From Geosiphon pyriformis (taxonomy: Eukaryota; Glomeromycota; Glomeromycetes; Archaeosporales; Geosiphonaceae), in contig JAAOMT010000602.1 of NCBI GenBank assembly GCA_016748015.1, positions 1 to 64,000 on the forward strand: a DNA stretch of 64,000 nucleotides, in the 5' to 3' direction. Both the position numbers and the translations under genes were made by a program. Under the pieces are notes generated by a model. The model did no database searches. It was not told the DNA's origin and saw only the letters and a program-made list of their open reading frames with translations. Of the stretch, positions 13,141-25,819 are shown in pieces. Position 1 is the stretch's first letter; each line of letters begins with the position of its first letter.

Positions 13141-14783
13141 TTAAAACTCAACACTAATATCGCCATTCTTCGTTGAAACAAATACAGTACTATACATTTC
13201 TTGATTCTTTTGTTTCTTCTCCTCTTCACCACTAATATCTTGTTTATTGAATCTAATTATACCAGCTTGTTCATGCTCTGGATCAGCAACTGTGAGGTTC
13301 TCACTAACATTCCAAGCATGAACTTTACCGTGTTCAGATTTTAGTTGGAATCTCCCAGTAAATGTTTGATTCTATTTCAAATTCATTAATTAATAACTAG
13401 AAATTAAACACAATAAAAACCAAAAAATTTTAAAAAAATGATTTACAAATTTCAATTCAACATCCCCTGACTCAGTATTAGCTATGATGGTTTCTTTATG
13501 TCCATTTCGTGGAATCTTTGCCGTAAGTTTTATTTTTCCATCGTCAGCGAATAAGGATAATCCAGATTCAATTACAGTAAATTGGCCAGTAATTGAACCT
13601 CCGTTTTTTGAGGAGATGGACATTGTGTCTATTTGAGCATTCTATCGAAAAAAAAATTATTTTATAAAGTTCGAAAAGTTAATTAAACCTTCAATAATTA
13701 CCTTAACTTTAACATCTCCATTAAAAACTTCAATATTAATCGGCGTCTGCCTATAAAGTCCCTCAGAAATGATAGTTTTAAACCCATCGACATTGATAGA
13801 AGGAGGACGAGTTTTATTTGTTGGCGGAAAAATTATATCAACACGTACGAGGGCACATTTAGGCCTACCTAAGTAGTTTCTGTATTGGGCCAAATTTCCT
13901 GAATAAGATTGTTGTTTCTATACAATGAATTGGAATAATTAGAAATTTCATTTGGGGAATAAAGCAAAAAAAATTGAGAAAATTTATATATATACAATAT
14001 TTAGTAAATATGTATAATCCTGCACAACGCTAAAATCAAAACTTCCTGACTTTTTGTTCGGTGATTTCAAACGAATTAATATGGTAATATTTGTTTGTTT
14101 CGGATCCAGTGAATTTGTAATGTGTAATCTTCGTCGCTATGTTACCGTTTAAATTTGTAATTTAATTTCGAGAGCAAATGAGATTTTTCAATTTGAGAAT
14201 AAACTGTAGAGAAGTTTTTATACCACGAACCACAAACAACCCTTCCGTAGTAACATTTAAATTTGGTATTGATGATGGATTAAACGTAATATTTCGTACG
14301 GGTGCGTCATCGATTGTTAGATTCTCGCATATGGTTTTACCATATGAAACTGTATCCTATTTGAAGTTTTCAAAGAAATAATCATTAAGATACTTTTGTA
14401 AAAGAAGAACAAAAAGTGATTAATTTCAAATTACCGGCAAAACTTTGAAAAGAATATACAATGTTACTACAGCCAGAATCCCAAGTATAACTTTTGTCCA
14501 CCAACAACAAGTCTGGAATTTCTCACGATAACTCCCTTTTTTTTTTTTATATAAAATATAAACGGTTTTACTTGTATCAATAACTTGGTTCCAGACTCTT
14601 TGTGTTTGAATTTTAAATATCTCAATCTATATACTAACTCTGCTTTTCTTTAGGCTCCCTAGCTAATAATTTCTCGGTATCATCTTCATCAGAATAAGCG
14701 TGTTCAGAAGAAGAAGATAATGATGGTTGTTCTTCGGTGTTGGATGTAATTTCCCTTATTTGTTCTGAAAAAGTAGACGACAT
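13141..14783 (-). CDS. Single-pass membrane protein with DUF4097-like (adhesin-type) beta-repeat domain
   Basis: Multi-exon gene starting at the ATG at 14,783. Exon 1 (14,639-14,783) encodes an acidic, Ser-rich cytosolic head ending in LLAREPKEKQ. Exon 2 (14,435-14,535) encodes a transmembrane helix, WWTKVILGILAVVTLYILF, around residues 60-80. Later exons begin near 14,356 and include NITILIRLKSPNKKSGSFDF, INIEVFNGDVKVK (about 13,700-13,920), SISSKNGGSITGQFTVIESG (about 13,455-13,643) and the last exon from about 13,374 ending in TKNGDISVEF. The recurring 'NGDVxV/SGDVELKF/NGDISVEF' strands are typical of DUF4097-type beta-solenoid domains. Topology suggests an extracellular or lumenal ectodomain. 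The splice between 14,120 and 14,300 is uncertain. Function is unknown; related proteins are annotated as adhesin-like. Confidence 0.75.
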
Positions 14784-15906
14784 TATTTTCCAGTTTCAAA
14801 TTTAAAAAAAGAAATATGGATTTAGAAAACTTGCAATTAAAGCTTTAAACAAAAATCATAGGCTTTTGGGCTTCGCACTTTTATCCATGGTTGTGGCTTT
14901 TTGTTTTTGGAACGTTGTTTTTTTAATTGAACATTAAAAATGAATTTTCGAACTATTTTAAACTTAGTAATGAAATCCCCCCCCCCCCCCAAAAATGACA
15001 AATTCCTGATTTGATGAGACGTATTGTTGATCTATCTTAAATCTCTGTCGAAGAGTTTTTTCAAGTTGCTATACATCACAATGAGTATGCAACCCAACTT
15101 TTTGAAGATAAATTTTTATTTACTTTCTCGTGAACTACAACAACAACAAAAATCATTTGATTCCCATAAAATTTGAAATGCTGAAACTAAAAGAATTTTT
15201 TGATCAAAGCCACAATAAACAAAAATTAATCTTCCTTTTGGAATTTTTTCTCAGCACAGCTTTTTTTTATCAGCGATCATCAGTTAAAACTGAAATTTTT
15301 TTTATCCAAATGTAAGTTCAAAAAATATTGATGAAAAAAAGTTGTTATTTTGAAATTGATAATGTTTTGATAATTTAAAATTTAACTATAAATTTTATAT
15401 TAATAAAATATAATCGATATTTTGATTAATAATATTATAAATATTTTATTTATAGTATTAATCAACATTTTATTATTATAAAGTAAATGGAGTATTTTGG
15501 TGAATGCGATGTATATTGCGGCGAAATTAACAATTTGTGATGGGTTGTTATAAAAATGTTATTTTATTCAAATGAGAAAATGGCATACTTTTCACGCCTC
15601 TTATTCTCCCACGAGAATTTATTTTTTTAACTTTCCCACAATTTCATTCGCCAAAATAACCTATATCTTTTTTAAAATTATAACTATTCTTATACTTATT
15701 AATTGATTTATCAAATGATTTTTGATTTATAATATCTTGTATAAATATCATAAGTGGCTGACTGATGTATCGGGTATTTCCCAATATTTATTTCAAGTAT
15801 AGAAGGTATTCTATATTGACGGGAGTTTATTCCGTGAGTTGTACCCTAAAAAAATTTGTTCAAACTTTATTTTCCAAAGCCATTACAAATTTTAACATAA
15901 TCTACT
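14784..15906. other. Intergenic, with C14 homopolymer
   Basis: Upstream region of the adhesin-like gene. It contains a run of fourteen C at 14,977-14,990, striking in so AT-rich a sequence. No coding frame is convincing. Confidence 0.5.
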
Positions 15907-16112
15907 GTAAGTTACTGACTTGTAGACCCCCCCCCCTCCTCATGATTTATACCCTTTAGTAATTTCTAGGTTTAAAATTTGATTTTTATGCCAATTATAT
16001 AAGGGCATAACTTTTTCAATACTATTTGGAGTACCTGAGTATAGATTAAATTTTGGACCTAAAAATTAATAAAGAGTCTAAAGTATAGGGGGTCTACAAG
16101 TCAGCAACTTAC
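15907..16112. mobile_element. MITE-like inverted-repeat element, 206 bp
   Basis: The ends are inverted repeats of about 25 bp with one mismatch: the left end starts GTAAGTTACTGACTTGTAGA and runs into a C tract; the right end, read on the other strand, starts GTAAGTTGCTGACTTGTAGA and ends in CCCCC. The 150-bp interior has no coding capacity. Size, terminal inverted repeats and lack of a gene fit a non-autonomous DNA transposon. I could not define a clear target-site duplication, and no second copy was noticed in the window. Confidence 0.65.
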
Positions 16113-16827
16113 GGCAATCAATTTTATTAATAAAATTATTACTATTGTTGAAAGTAAATATTTTCATTGTAATTAATTTTTAATAAAAAAAATAAAGTTT
16201 TTAACTTAAGTTTTTCTTATTCAAAACTAATGTTTGTTATAAAATATATTTTACAAGTAAATTGAATAAAAATAACTGTTCAGGTTTTTTTTCAGTTCAT
16301 GATTTATTAAAAAAAAACAATTGAAATTTGCAGAAAATAATTTTTTTTTAATGTAACCAATACAATTCAATTTCGTTTTATTAATTTTATTTTCAGTAAT
16401 TTATTGAATACTTGATATGAATTGTGGTTTTGTTGTTATCTAATAAATTTATTATTGAAAATATCAATTAAGACTACAATGATTGAGAAAAATAACAAAA
16501 AATTTAAATTCCTTTTCTATTGGAAAATACTTTGTTCTATTAAACAAAAAATTTATACTTTCTGAAGTTGAAAATTAAAATTGAGGTATTCTGCTATCTT
16601 TCTAATATCTCGGAATAGTCGAAAGATTATATTAAAATGGAGAAATACCAAGAGAGGACAAAGTTTTGATTAGGGAGCCATTTACAACTATAAATTGCGC
16701 GAACTATTTATCCTCTTTGGTCAGAAACATCTAAATTTGATTCGGTTGGGCCATTGCTTGTCTATTTCATAAAAAAATTAATGTAAGCCCTTAATTTTTT
16801 ATGTCTTTACATCAAAAAAGTATTATT
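16113..16827. other. Intergenic sequence, no feature seen
   Basis: AT-rich sequence between the MITE and the F-box pseudogene, without a coding frame, repeat or RNA gene that I can support. Confidence 0.4.
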
Positions 16828-18010
16828 TTAATCACCTGGGGATGATCGATATTGTGACGACCATTTGATTATCTCATCACACGTACGTTCACAAAAAATG
16901 ACATCAACCAGCTGCAACATGGGATCACATTATCCTTTTGCAACCCACAACATTTTCGAAATTTAAGGTATTTCAAGTTATTACATCCGGCGATAAATGT
17001 CATTGATCTTCTTTCGGGGAATCTAACACCGAAAAAATCCAGATCTTCAAGCAATGATAGATGACGTGAAAGAGCTCTTATAATGCTGAAATGTATTGTG
17101 AATCGTCCATGAATAGCTAAACGTCTTATAGGTTTCAAATATTCGATAAACCTGAATAAAAAAACAAATGAATTGCAGCAGTACCATATTTCGGTGGGCG
17201 CTGGATAAGAGAAGACACGAATTGATTGTGGTTCCATTCCTGCCGCAGCACCTATTGTATATTTGATCACTAGATTGTGCTGAAGGCAAAAATAATTAAA
17301 ATAATTATATTTCAAGTTCGTGAAAATAAGAATCTAAATGATAAAAATTCTGTGACACTCACAACTTTTGTTAATATTCTTGCTAAATCAAGAAACCTAT
17401 TAACATTTACCCACTCATCGGGATTCACGAATTTCCAAGATTCGGCCGATCTCAACCACTGCTGAACCTTCGGTTTATTCACCAAATACTTATATAAAAC
17501 CCGTGGAGGGTTTCGTAAGCCGGTATCACGAAAACTCCCCAATATAGCTCCTTCTTTTTGCATCAGTTCTAAAACCGTTATAAAAACCATTTCATCACTA
17601 ACGTTACGAAGCGATGGTCGCTTGAAATGAAGATCATTATTGAGCAAAATAGCAATGTAAAATTGGTTACATTCCAAATGTCGGCCCATTTTGAATTTCC
17701 AAGCCGATTGATAACAAGGATGTGATGTCTTCTTTATTCATACATGCTATATACGTAGCAATTATCTGCGAATAAGCATCACGACGGTCCCAGTCAAAAG
17801 GGTTTCGCCAAAGTTAAGGAATTATCACTTGGCACCAATGACGATTCACCAGCACGAGGGTGTGAAAATCTTTGGGAGATGACGCGGAGAGGTCCACAAA
17901 AAAATCTTTATTGATATTCTGAGAATTATTTCGTTGAGTAGTGAAGCGGCTATCGTTTTTGAAGGTCCAATTTCCCAAGTATTTTGGGACGCGGCTGGGA
18001 AAGAAACGCG
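16828..18010 (-). pseudogene. F-box-like gene, broken paralogue of the neighbour at 19.7-21.2 kb
   Basis: Pieces of an F-box-like protein lie in order but in different frames. There is an N-terminal LLNEIILRISIKIF piece at about 17,900-17,950, then PKDFHTLVLVNRHWCQVIIP, a stop where the family has Leu, and LWRNPFDWDRRDAY. After a deletion or frameshift near 17,690 follow FITVLELMQKEGAILGSFRD and WLRSAESWKFVNPDEW. An intron with donor GTGAGT at about 17,365 leads to exon 2, with NNLKYLKFRKCCGLQ and, after another shift, EIIKWSSQY and the stop at 16,828. Alignment with the intact paralogue also shows loss of the segment around YDYPHF. The in-frame TAA (TTA to TAA) is a substitution, so not every lesion can be a sequencing indel. 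F-box proteins link SCF ubiquitin ligases to substrates. Confidence 0.8.
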
Positions 18011-18059
18011 TTTTGCAAAAAGTTTGGGTCGATCCCATTGATGAGAGACCTGGTTGTGT

Positions 18060-19726
18060 TAGCGCAGCATGCTCATGCCTAAAAACACGTGTAACATAAG
18101 ATTAGCAATAAAAATGTGTCATATGTATTCAGATACTAAATCTAACCGATTTTTAGAAACACACTTTTGATGATAATAATGAGAGTACTAATTTTATAGT
18201 AAGCTACAATGCCTAAACCCATAATCTTAAAAACTTTAATCAATAATGCTAAAAAATCAAATTTACAAATAGCTAAAACAAAATAAGTAAAAAAATTTAT
18301 TGTCATTATTGAGATAACAAAAAAAAAACAATAATTAATAGTAAAAATTAATAAATAAAGCATTTGGACTACATTCAATAAAAATATAAAAAAATTAATA
18401 ATTGTTACTCAATTTAATATTGATTACTTAAGTTATTAATTAACAAATTAATTAAACTTTTAGTTGTAAAATAGTTGAAAAATATAATTGAATCAATATT
18501 TTCAATATTTAAATATACTTATATGTAAAAAAAATTATCAATTAAAATTTAATTAATCAAAATTAAACTAATATATAATATAAAAGTTAAAAATGCTAAA
18601 TAAAATAAAATAATATTGAACAGTTTTTATAATAAATAAAAATATGTAACAATTTTTATGTTTTATATTTCAGTTTAACTTTTTAAGCCAATAATAAAAA
18701 TGTTTATTATGTTTAAATAAAACTTTGTTAATAGTGCAAAACAACAAAAGAAGTATTGGCAGCTTTTCCTGTATTAAAGATCATTACAGCGATGTTAAGA
18801 ACTAAGGTGCTTTACAAATAAAAAAAAGAATAAATTAACTCTTAAGCATTCGTCTTTGTTTTTTGGAATTCTTAAAATCATGAATTTAGCAATTTTGAAT
18901 TCTCCAATTAACATAAGATTTGTTGCATTCGTATCTTGTTTTTGCTTGGATAATAAATATCGCTTGTTTTTTGTGCTCCTTTCCTTTTCTATAAACTTTC
19001 CGTTGCTTTTGGTTACTATAGTTATTAGCAACTTCAGCAATTTTTTCAATAACTTTGTTGTCATTCTCTGTGACTTTAGTGACTTTTTTAGATAAAATCG
19101 AAAATTTTTAACCTTGTTTTCAGTGATATTGTTAATGTTTTTTTTTAGCAATATTCAGCCCACTCTTTTTCCCACCCAAATTTCATCTGCTTTTCATAGA
19201 AAATTTTGACATTTTGGCAATATTACGTCTTTTTGTGACCAGACTCGGGGAAAAATCAAAATGAGAAAATAAATTTTGATCTCAAGAAAATTCTTTTTTA
19301 AAAATTTCGACCAAATCGAATCAACATGTGATTATTGGAATGTGGTTAACACATGTCTATTTATTTGATTGGTGTTTGATTATATCAAATACATTAAAAA
19401 ATTTTTCATAGGGTCGTTATAAAGAGAGTATCTTTGTATACCTAATTTTTTCGATAGTAGAAATTTTACGTTTGAATTGAAAGGAATTCTAAATTCAGGT
19501 AGTCAAGCTTCAACTGCGCATTTAAATCAGGTGATATTATCAACTTACAAAAATCCTGAACCACACCTTTCTTTCCCAAAAAAATATTCACTTCCGTTAT
19601 TCCAAAAACACTATTCTCGAATAGCTATCCACTGAAATCGATGAGCGAATCATATTTTTGTGGAAATGAGTCTTAAGTTTGTGATGAAAAGTAAATTAAG
19701 TAATAAAAAAATAAATTAAACAATCA
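18060..19726. other. Intergenic: AT-rich block plus Lys-rich decayed frames
   Basis: 18,140-18,780 is AT-only-like block sequence. At 18,850-19,110 the minus strand reads charged and lysine-rich in two overlapping frames (for example ENDNKVIEKIAEVANNYSNQ), which may be a decayed gene or biased sequence. I cannot assign it. Confidence 0.3.
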
Positions 19727-21209
19727 TCAAATGGTAAAACATATTTGTGAACTCACGGACATCCTTTCCTCCAAGTTTATCTTTGAATAGCCGGCCAAGT
19801 ATCTCCTACTAAGCAAGAATCTGACATTAATATTATCCCGATAAACCTCTCTCCAAGACTCACTTTTAGAAAAACTACCTCGATGATTTTGATAGTTTGC
19901 CGCCCACTTAATAAAATGTGGAGATGCCTCAGGACATTTATCGACAATGACCGATCGTAACAGAAGAAGCTCAGCTTTTACGAGAAATTTAATATGTTCT
20001 GAATTTGCCAAACCCTTACATCTTCTGAATACAATGTATTTCAAGTTGGAACACTGGCCGATTAAAATGAACAGTGCTTTTTTGAAAGTGATATCCGTGA
20101 AATGTATTACTTCCAGGCTTAATTTCTTTTGTGACAGGATTGTGGAAATCGAGCCCATTTTATGAAAGGGTCCGTAGATCGCAAAACGACGCAATTGAGT
20201 CATGGATTTTATACATGGAGAAAGTTTGTAAAGCTTAGTTCCATAGTAATGTAATTCACCAGCTCCCGTTGTGTCAGTTTTGGTAAAGATTCGAATTAGC
20301 CTTAGGTATATTTTCACTTTTCGCGTTGAAACCACTTCGGTTTCAAAAACTGTTTGATCATCGATAACATGTATGATATCTGTATCGATCATTGTGTAAT
20401 CTTCATCGTCTTCATCCTGTTCATAATCCAAATCTGGGGCATCTTCAAAGTCACCATCTTCTTTAGCTCTTGCGGAAATAGCTACCAGGCTTTCCTGAAA
20501 GAATTTTAAACAAAGTTTATTTATGAAATACTAAAACATGTGCAAAAATAATAAAGGGAAATGGAAATGTTACAATTTCCGGTACAGATGGCTGGAATTG
20601 AGCAAATATCCTGAGTAAAAATTCTGGATTTCTATCAACAAATTCAAAAGTTTTGACGGACTGCAACCATCGATACATATCTTGTGAATCCGACATAAGC
20701 TGCCAAATCCGCGGTTTTGGTATGCCCAATTCAGTCTCTTTGAAACTTTCCAGCACTGCTCCATGGTTAAACATTATTCGAAACAATGTCTTGAGTAAAA
20801 ACTGAACATTATCCGTGATTTTATAAAATCTTGCTACAAAAAATTTAGTTGCCAAGAATAACTCAGTATAATTGAGGTCACAGATGAAATGTGGATAATC
20901 GTATATTGGTTTCGTCTTTATTCTGAGAGATTTTATGTAGCCTACTTGATTCATTTCTCGTAATTCTTGATCTGTTGCACAAGCGAGATATAGGCTGATA
21001 GTGAGATTGATTTTTTTTCGACGATTTTGGTGAAATGGTCGTTTCCAGAGTAATGGAACGATGCTATCACACCAGTTTCGGTTTATTAGAGCGTATTGGT
21101 AGAGTTCTCTTGGTGGTTGTATTGAGTGAATATTGGAAAAAATTTCCGGGGAGATGGTATTTAGTATTTTGTGGATTAGGTCTTTTGGTAGCGTAGAAGC
21201 TAAAGACAT
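19727..21209 (-). CDS. F-box-like protein with LRR-like C-terminus
   Basis: Two exons, 20,574-21,209 and 19,727-20,494, joined in phase by an intron with donor GTAACA and acceptor TTTCAG, give about 467 residues. The start is the ATG at 21,209; the codon three positions upstream is TTG. The N-terminus, LPKDLIHKILNTIS followed by YQYALINRNWCDSIVPLLW, is the degenerate F-box that binds Skp1. Exon 2 opens with an acidic stretch, DYEQDEDDED. Leucine-rich text follows (LEVIHFTDITF, NLKYIVFRRCKGL), as in the C-terminal repeats of fungal F-box/LRR proteins that choose ubiquitylation targets. It is a tandem paralogue of the dead copy at 16.8-18.0 kb and more distantly of the gene at 52.2 kb. The substrate is unknown. 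Confidence 0.85.
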
Positions 21210-22796
21210 TTTACCCAAAACGAATGGTTTTGATAATGAATGTATGCGATTGATTTATCAAATGGGACTCAGCAGCATCTTTATGGATGATCTTAATCAT
21301 GTGATTTTCTTTTTGTTAGCCCTGGTCAAAGAATTTTTACTAGAAGTTGATAAAATTTTTTCGACAATCGTAAAAAACTAAGTGCTTAAATTAAACATTT
21401 ATTTAAATTAACATTTTTATAACACTATGAAAGAACAACTTAATATTAAATTTTTTAGTTTTTTAAAATATCTTGTTTTATTTAACTTATAAACATTAAT
21501 AATTCTCAAGAGCTTTAGAATCATCTGGTTTCAAAAAACACTATAATATTAAAAAAATTAAAAAATATGAAGAAACAAATGATGTTTCTTTAAGTTATTT
21601 TTATAGTTTTGCCAACAATTTTAAAATAATTTATTAAAAAAAAATTTGTTATTGGTATAAAAAATTAATGAAACTACTTTATCTATACATTATTATTCAA
21701 ATAATAATGCATAAATCAAATTAAGTTTTTTTATATTGGTTAAAAAAATTTAACATCAAATCCAAAATTCCAAAATAATAATATATTTCATACATTGAGA
21801 AAAGTTGATTTTTTTACTAATATATACATACATATATTAATTTTTTTAATATAAAATACTAATATAAAAATTGTTTACAATGAAGAGATTCAATGTTTAT
21901 AATAAAACTATAACAGATAAAATACTTATAATTCTTTTAAAATTATAAATAAAATTACTTTACTGCACAGGTATAAAATTCTGTTAAGTGTAGTTCAATT
22001 TGTAAAGCTTAGATAAAAATATAATTTTGTTTTTTTCTATATTTATTATTTGATAATGATATTATTAATAATTAATATCCAAATAATTAATCTTTATCTG
22101 CTAAAGAATAGATTGAAATTGATTACATCATGCTAATTGAAGTCATATTATCTGGTAAAGAAATTATCAAAGTTGTTAATGATGTGGAAGATTCTAAAGA
22201 AATTAAAAAATTAAATATGGTAAAAGACTATGTGATTATTAATCTTGGCCATAATTGAGTTGAAAAAAGAGATAAATGAAGTAGTTTCATTTTTTGATTC
22301 AATATTATTTTAATTTATTTTCTTTTAAATAAATTTTTTGCGAATAAAAATTAAGTTATAATATACATATAACAACAATTGTATCACAATTTTTATAAAT
22401 TACAAAAATGCTCTTTTAAAATATTGCCATTGTAGACTCATGGTTGATTTTTCTCGAGTTTTTGATTTTTTTAAAAACGCCAATCGGTAACAACGACAAA
22501 ATCACACTGATTATCACGTGCCTTAAAATGCTGTAAACCGAAGAAGAGTTAATCCGTTATCTTTTTTATTTAGATTCAAATTCCAAGTTTTAAGATTGAA
22601 TATCTGCTCATAGGGTAAAGCTTGATAAATTTTCCTTTTTTAATCAAATATTTCTATAATATTTTAAGTATCACTCTCAATCCAATTTCAGGATCCGATC
22701 TTGGAGGAATATATACTTTAGCGTTAAATAGTACCCATTAATGTCGAATCTTGGACAAGTTTTTTGATAAAAACTATTTGAGGCATTCATTTTAAA
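21210..22796. other. AT-rich intergenic block
   Basis: 21,380-22,420 is homopolymer-rich AT sequence. An isolated 42-codon frame from the ATG at 22,130 (MLIEVILSGKEIIKVVND...) is more protein-like than its surroundings and may be an eroded gene or transposon fragment. It is too short to call a gene. Confidence 0.35.
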
Positions 22797-24220
22797 ATGA
22801 TATTCAAAAAATACTGGAGATTCTTCCGATGTTGGTTCCTTTCAATAGCAGTCTTAAAATCTGTATTTATTTTTTTCAAATTGAAAGAACACTTTCAAAG
22901 ACGCCTTCAAATGGAAACCTTAAAGGATTTGGGAAAGGTTACAGATTCTAAGGAATTTGGAAACATTTCCGGGATTCTGTTTGACTATATGTATTCCACG
23001 ACTGACAAAAATATTCAACATAGAAAAAAACATTTGAAGCAGTCTCAAATTTCGAAACGAAATTTTCAATCGTCGCTTCATGAAGTCAAGGACATGAATC
23101 TCTTGCAAAAAATGCGACTTTTGGCAAAAATTGCCGATTTAGGGTACTGTCGTTACCCAAGGGATTTAAAGATTGAGGGTAAAAACGCTTCAAAATATTT
23201 CCTTTAATTTCTAATAATTAATTAGTGCAACTTTTATTGACTTTGTATTTTTTTCAGCTAATGTTGTTCATATAGGTGGCTTCATTACTGTATATTTTGC
23301 AGGCCAAAAATTTTCGCGAAGTGAATGGCAACAAAGAAAGAGCTTATCACCTAGATCACATAAAGGATTGATACCCAAAGGATGGGTGGATTCAGAATGG
23401 AGTAGAGAAGTAGATTTAAAGATGCCATTTCTTTTGGGCAAAATTTCGCGTATAATGCAGAAAAATATTAAGCCTTTAAAAGTACAAAATAAGATTTATT
23501 TTGTGGGTCATGGCATTGGCGGTGGTATGTTGAAGTTTTACATTCTGAATTTATTGTGGTCAATTTTTAAAATTTTCTTGCATTTTTTCGAAATAAAAGT
23601 ATACGCGACTTTAGCAGCACTTTTATTTTCAATCGAACCCAAATATAGGGTCTACTTTGAAAGTTGGTCTCCTAAATTATTTGATGTTGAAGTTTTTACA
23701 TATGGGCAACCACGTTTTGCTACCAAACCAATGCAAGATTTGATCGATTTATGGTTAAATGGACGTATATATCGTATTACGCATACTAATGATTTTGTAC
23801 CGAGACTTTTTCTCCCGCCTGGACAATATCATCATCTTAGTAAAGAGTATTGGATCACTCTCGCTAATTGCGACTGCGCGTCAAATCGAAATATGAAGCC
23901 CCAATACAAAGTTTACCAGTGTTCTATAACTAATTTTGAAGATCCGGTATGCAAAAATTGAGTGGCATTTATTTCAATAGTGATTTTAATATCTAATCCA
24001 ACTTAAATTACAGGAATGCAATGTAGGAACTAGTGAAAATCAATCAAATATCGCGATGCAAACAATTAGGGGACCCTATTTTGGAATAAACTTTGGTCAA
24101 TGTAAATATGCTGAAATTATGTTTCCAAAGTTGCTATGGGATCGATTCTACCAAGATCAAATTGTGCAAGAACAGCTTGAAAAGCTTCTGTTTAATCTCC
24201 TGTCTGAGGAATTACCATGA
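22797..24220 (+). CDS. Class-3 lipase-fold protein with Ser-to-Gly at the nucleophile
   Basis: Four exons (22,797-23,178; 23,258-23,524; 23,600-23,946; 24,014-24,220) join in phase to about 400 residues. The N-terminus is a membrane anchor or uncleaved signal, WFLSIAVLKSVFIFF. The alpha/beta-hydrolase core of lipase_3 is clear: IYFVGHGIGG (residues about 208-216), VFTYGQPRFA, THTNDFVPRL and YHHLSKEYW. In active enzymes the elbow is GHSxG. Here it is GHGIG, so the catalytic Ser is Gly213, while Asp281 and His295 of the triad look conserved. The protein may therefore be a pseudoenzyme or use another mechanism. A paralogue with the same change lies at 30.7-32.1 kb on the other strand. No frame break was seen, and phase is kept across all introns. 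Confidence 0.88.
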
Positions 24221-25815
24221 TATTTTATTCTTTTCTTAATATAAATGTTAAGCATTGCAAAAAATGGGTAGGTTAAATTGTGTAAAGATTTAGCATAAAA
24301 TAGGCTTAATTTAAAAGGTTGATTATAATAGAAAAAAACTCAATAATACCGATAAAAGCTTTTTTAATTTGAAAAAGAAAATCTCTACTTCCCCTAGCCT
24401 GAAGAAGCCTTGGAAAAATTTAGAATTATGAATATCTTACATTGTTGTCGTATCAGTTTAGAATTATTGGGCAGATAATATTGGTTTTTTGGCCAAATAT
24501 ATGTGTCAATAATTCACGATAAGATTATATTTCTTTTGGAATTGTTGGGATAGATAACCAATAAATCCGAAACTTGGAGTAGATGTCGACCTCAAACTAA
24601 ATTTGAGAATCGAGATTGGGCCCCCTTGTTTCATAAAGTTTGGAGATAAAATATCTAAAATTAGTTGCAAATTTTCCTAAAAAAAACCCCAATTCCCAAT
24701 TTCGAAAAACTTTATTTTGACCCAGACTTATTAAAGGAATTAAAATTGCATTTTTAACATTTTTTGTTCAGAATATGACTTATTCCCGTTTTAAAACAAA
24801 TCTTATTATATGCAAGATAACTCTTAAAAGAAAGTATAATAAAAAATTTTCATTAAATATATCTGGAAAGTAATTTTAATTTGCTACTTAATGTCAAGTA
24901 AAGACAGTGAAAATTCAACACCAATCAATTAAAAAATTGTAATGGTGGATATTTTTTATACTTTTAAAACAATTCTGTTATGAGAAGAGAAGTTAAAAAA
25001 ATTAATAATCAAACACCCTTATAATTTTATTTCATTTCCGATATAAATGATCTGGTTTGGAACTTGGTAAAATGTATAATTATTCATGAATACAATAGAA
25101 ATTTTGTGATCTAAAAAAGCATATGTGCAATCTTTTTTGGCCAAATAAAAATATTTAAGCTAAATAAATTCAATGTAGCCTTGTAAACATATGAAATTTT
25201 TATTTTAAACCAAAATGACTGAATAAAATGTTATTTTTAAAGTAGAGCATAATTCTAATAGTCAAAAAGAAACGTGTATTATATATTATTTTGGGATTTT
25301 GATTATATTGAAAATTTTCAACTTCAATTTTCTTATGTGTTTAAATTAATTTATGATTGAATGGTTTAATTTGAAAGAGTTTTTAGACAGAACAAGACAA
25401 GACATGACATGACTATACATTATATTTTACCATGTCTCCTTTTGCTTCTTTTCATATTTTCTTTGACGATAACAATCCCATTTAAATCAAAAATTCTTTT
25501 TTGATGTTATTATTTCTTTAATAATTAGAAAAACAGTATTTTGAATAAAAATTTTAACCTCTTGAAGCTTTAACTCTTTCTTTGAATGATAAAATTTACA
25601 ACCCATTTTATTTTATTATTATTGTTAGCATATACACATTTTTTTATTTAGATAATGTCAAAACTCAACTTCACTGAAAATTGATTAAGCAAAAGTTTAT
25701 ATTATTTGTTCATTTTATTTATTTATTCACATTATTATACAATGCCATAAAAATTCAAAAAATTTCAATACTTTTCTGAATTATTTTTATTTATGCAATA
25801 AATAAAAAATTATAT
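24221..25815. other. Intergenic sequence
   Basis: AT-rich, no coding frame, array or RNA gene that I can support. Confidence 0.4.
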
Positions 25816-25819
25816 CCAA

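Noticed and set aside
15765-15959. 64-codon + strand frame
   Set aside because: It runs into the left end and C tract of the MITE-like element and has no protein-like features.
18795-19151. Overlapping 118-codon (-) and 79-codon (+) frames
   Set aside because: Lysine-rich versus Phe/Leu-rich mirror images in AT-biased sequence; no homologue or splice sites recognised.
21210-21218. Upstream TTG as start of the second F-box-like gene
   Set aside because: Only an alternative-start reading; the first ATG, at 21,209, gives a normal F-box N-terminus.
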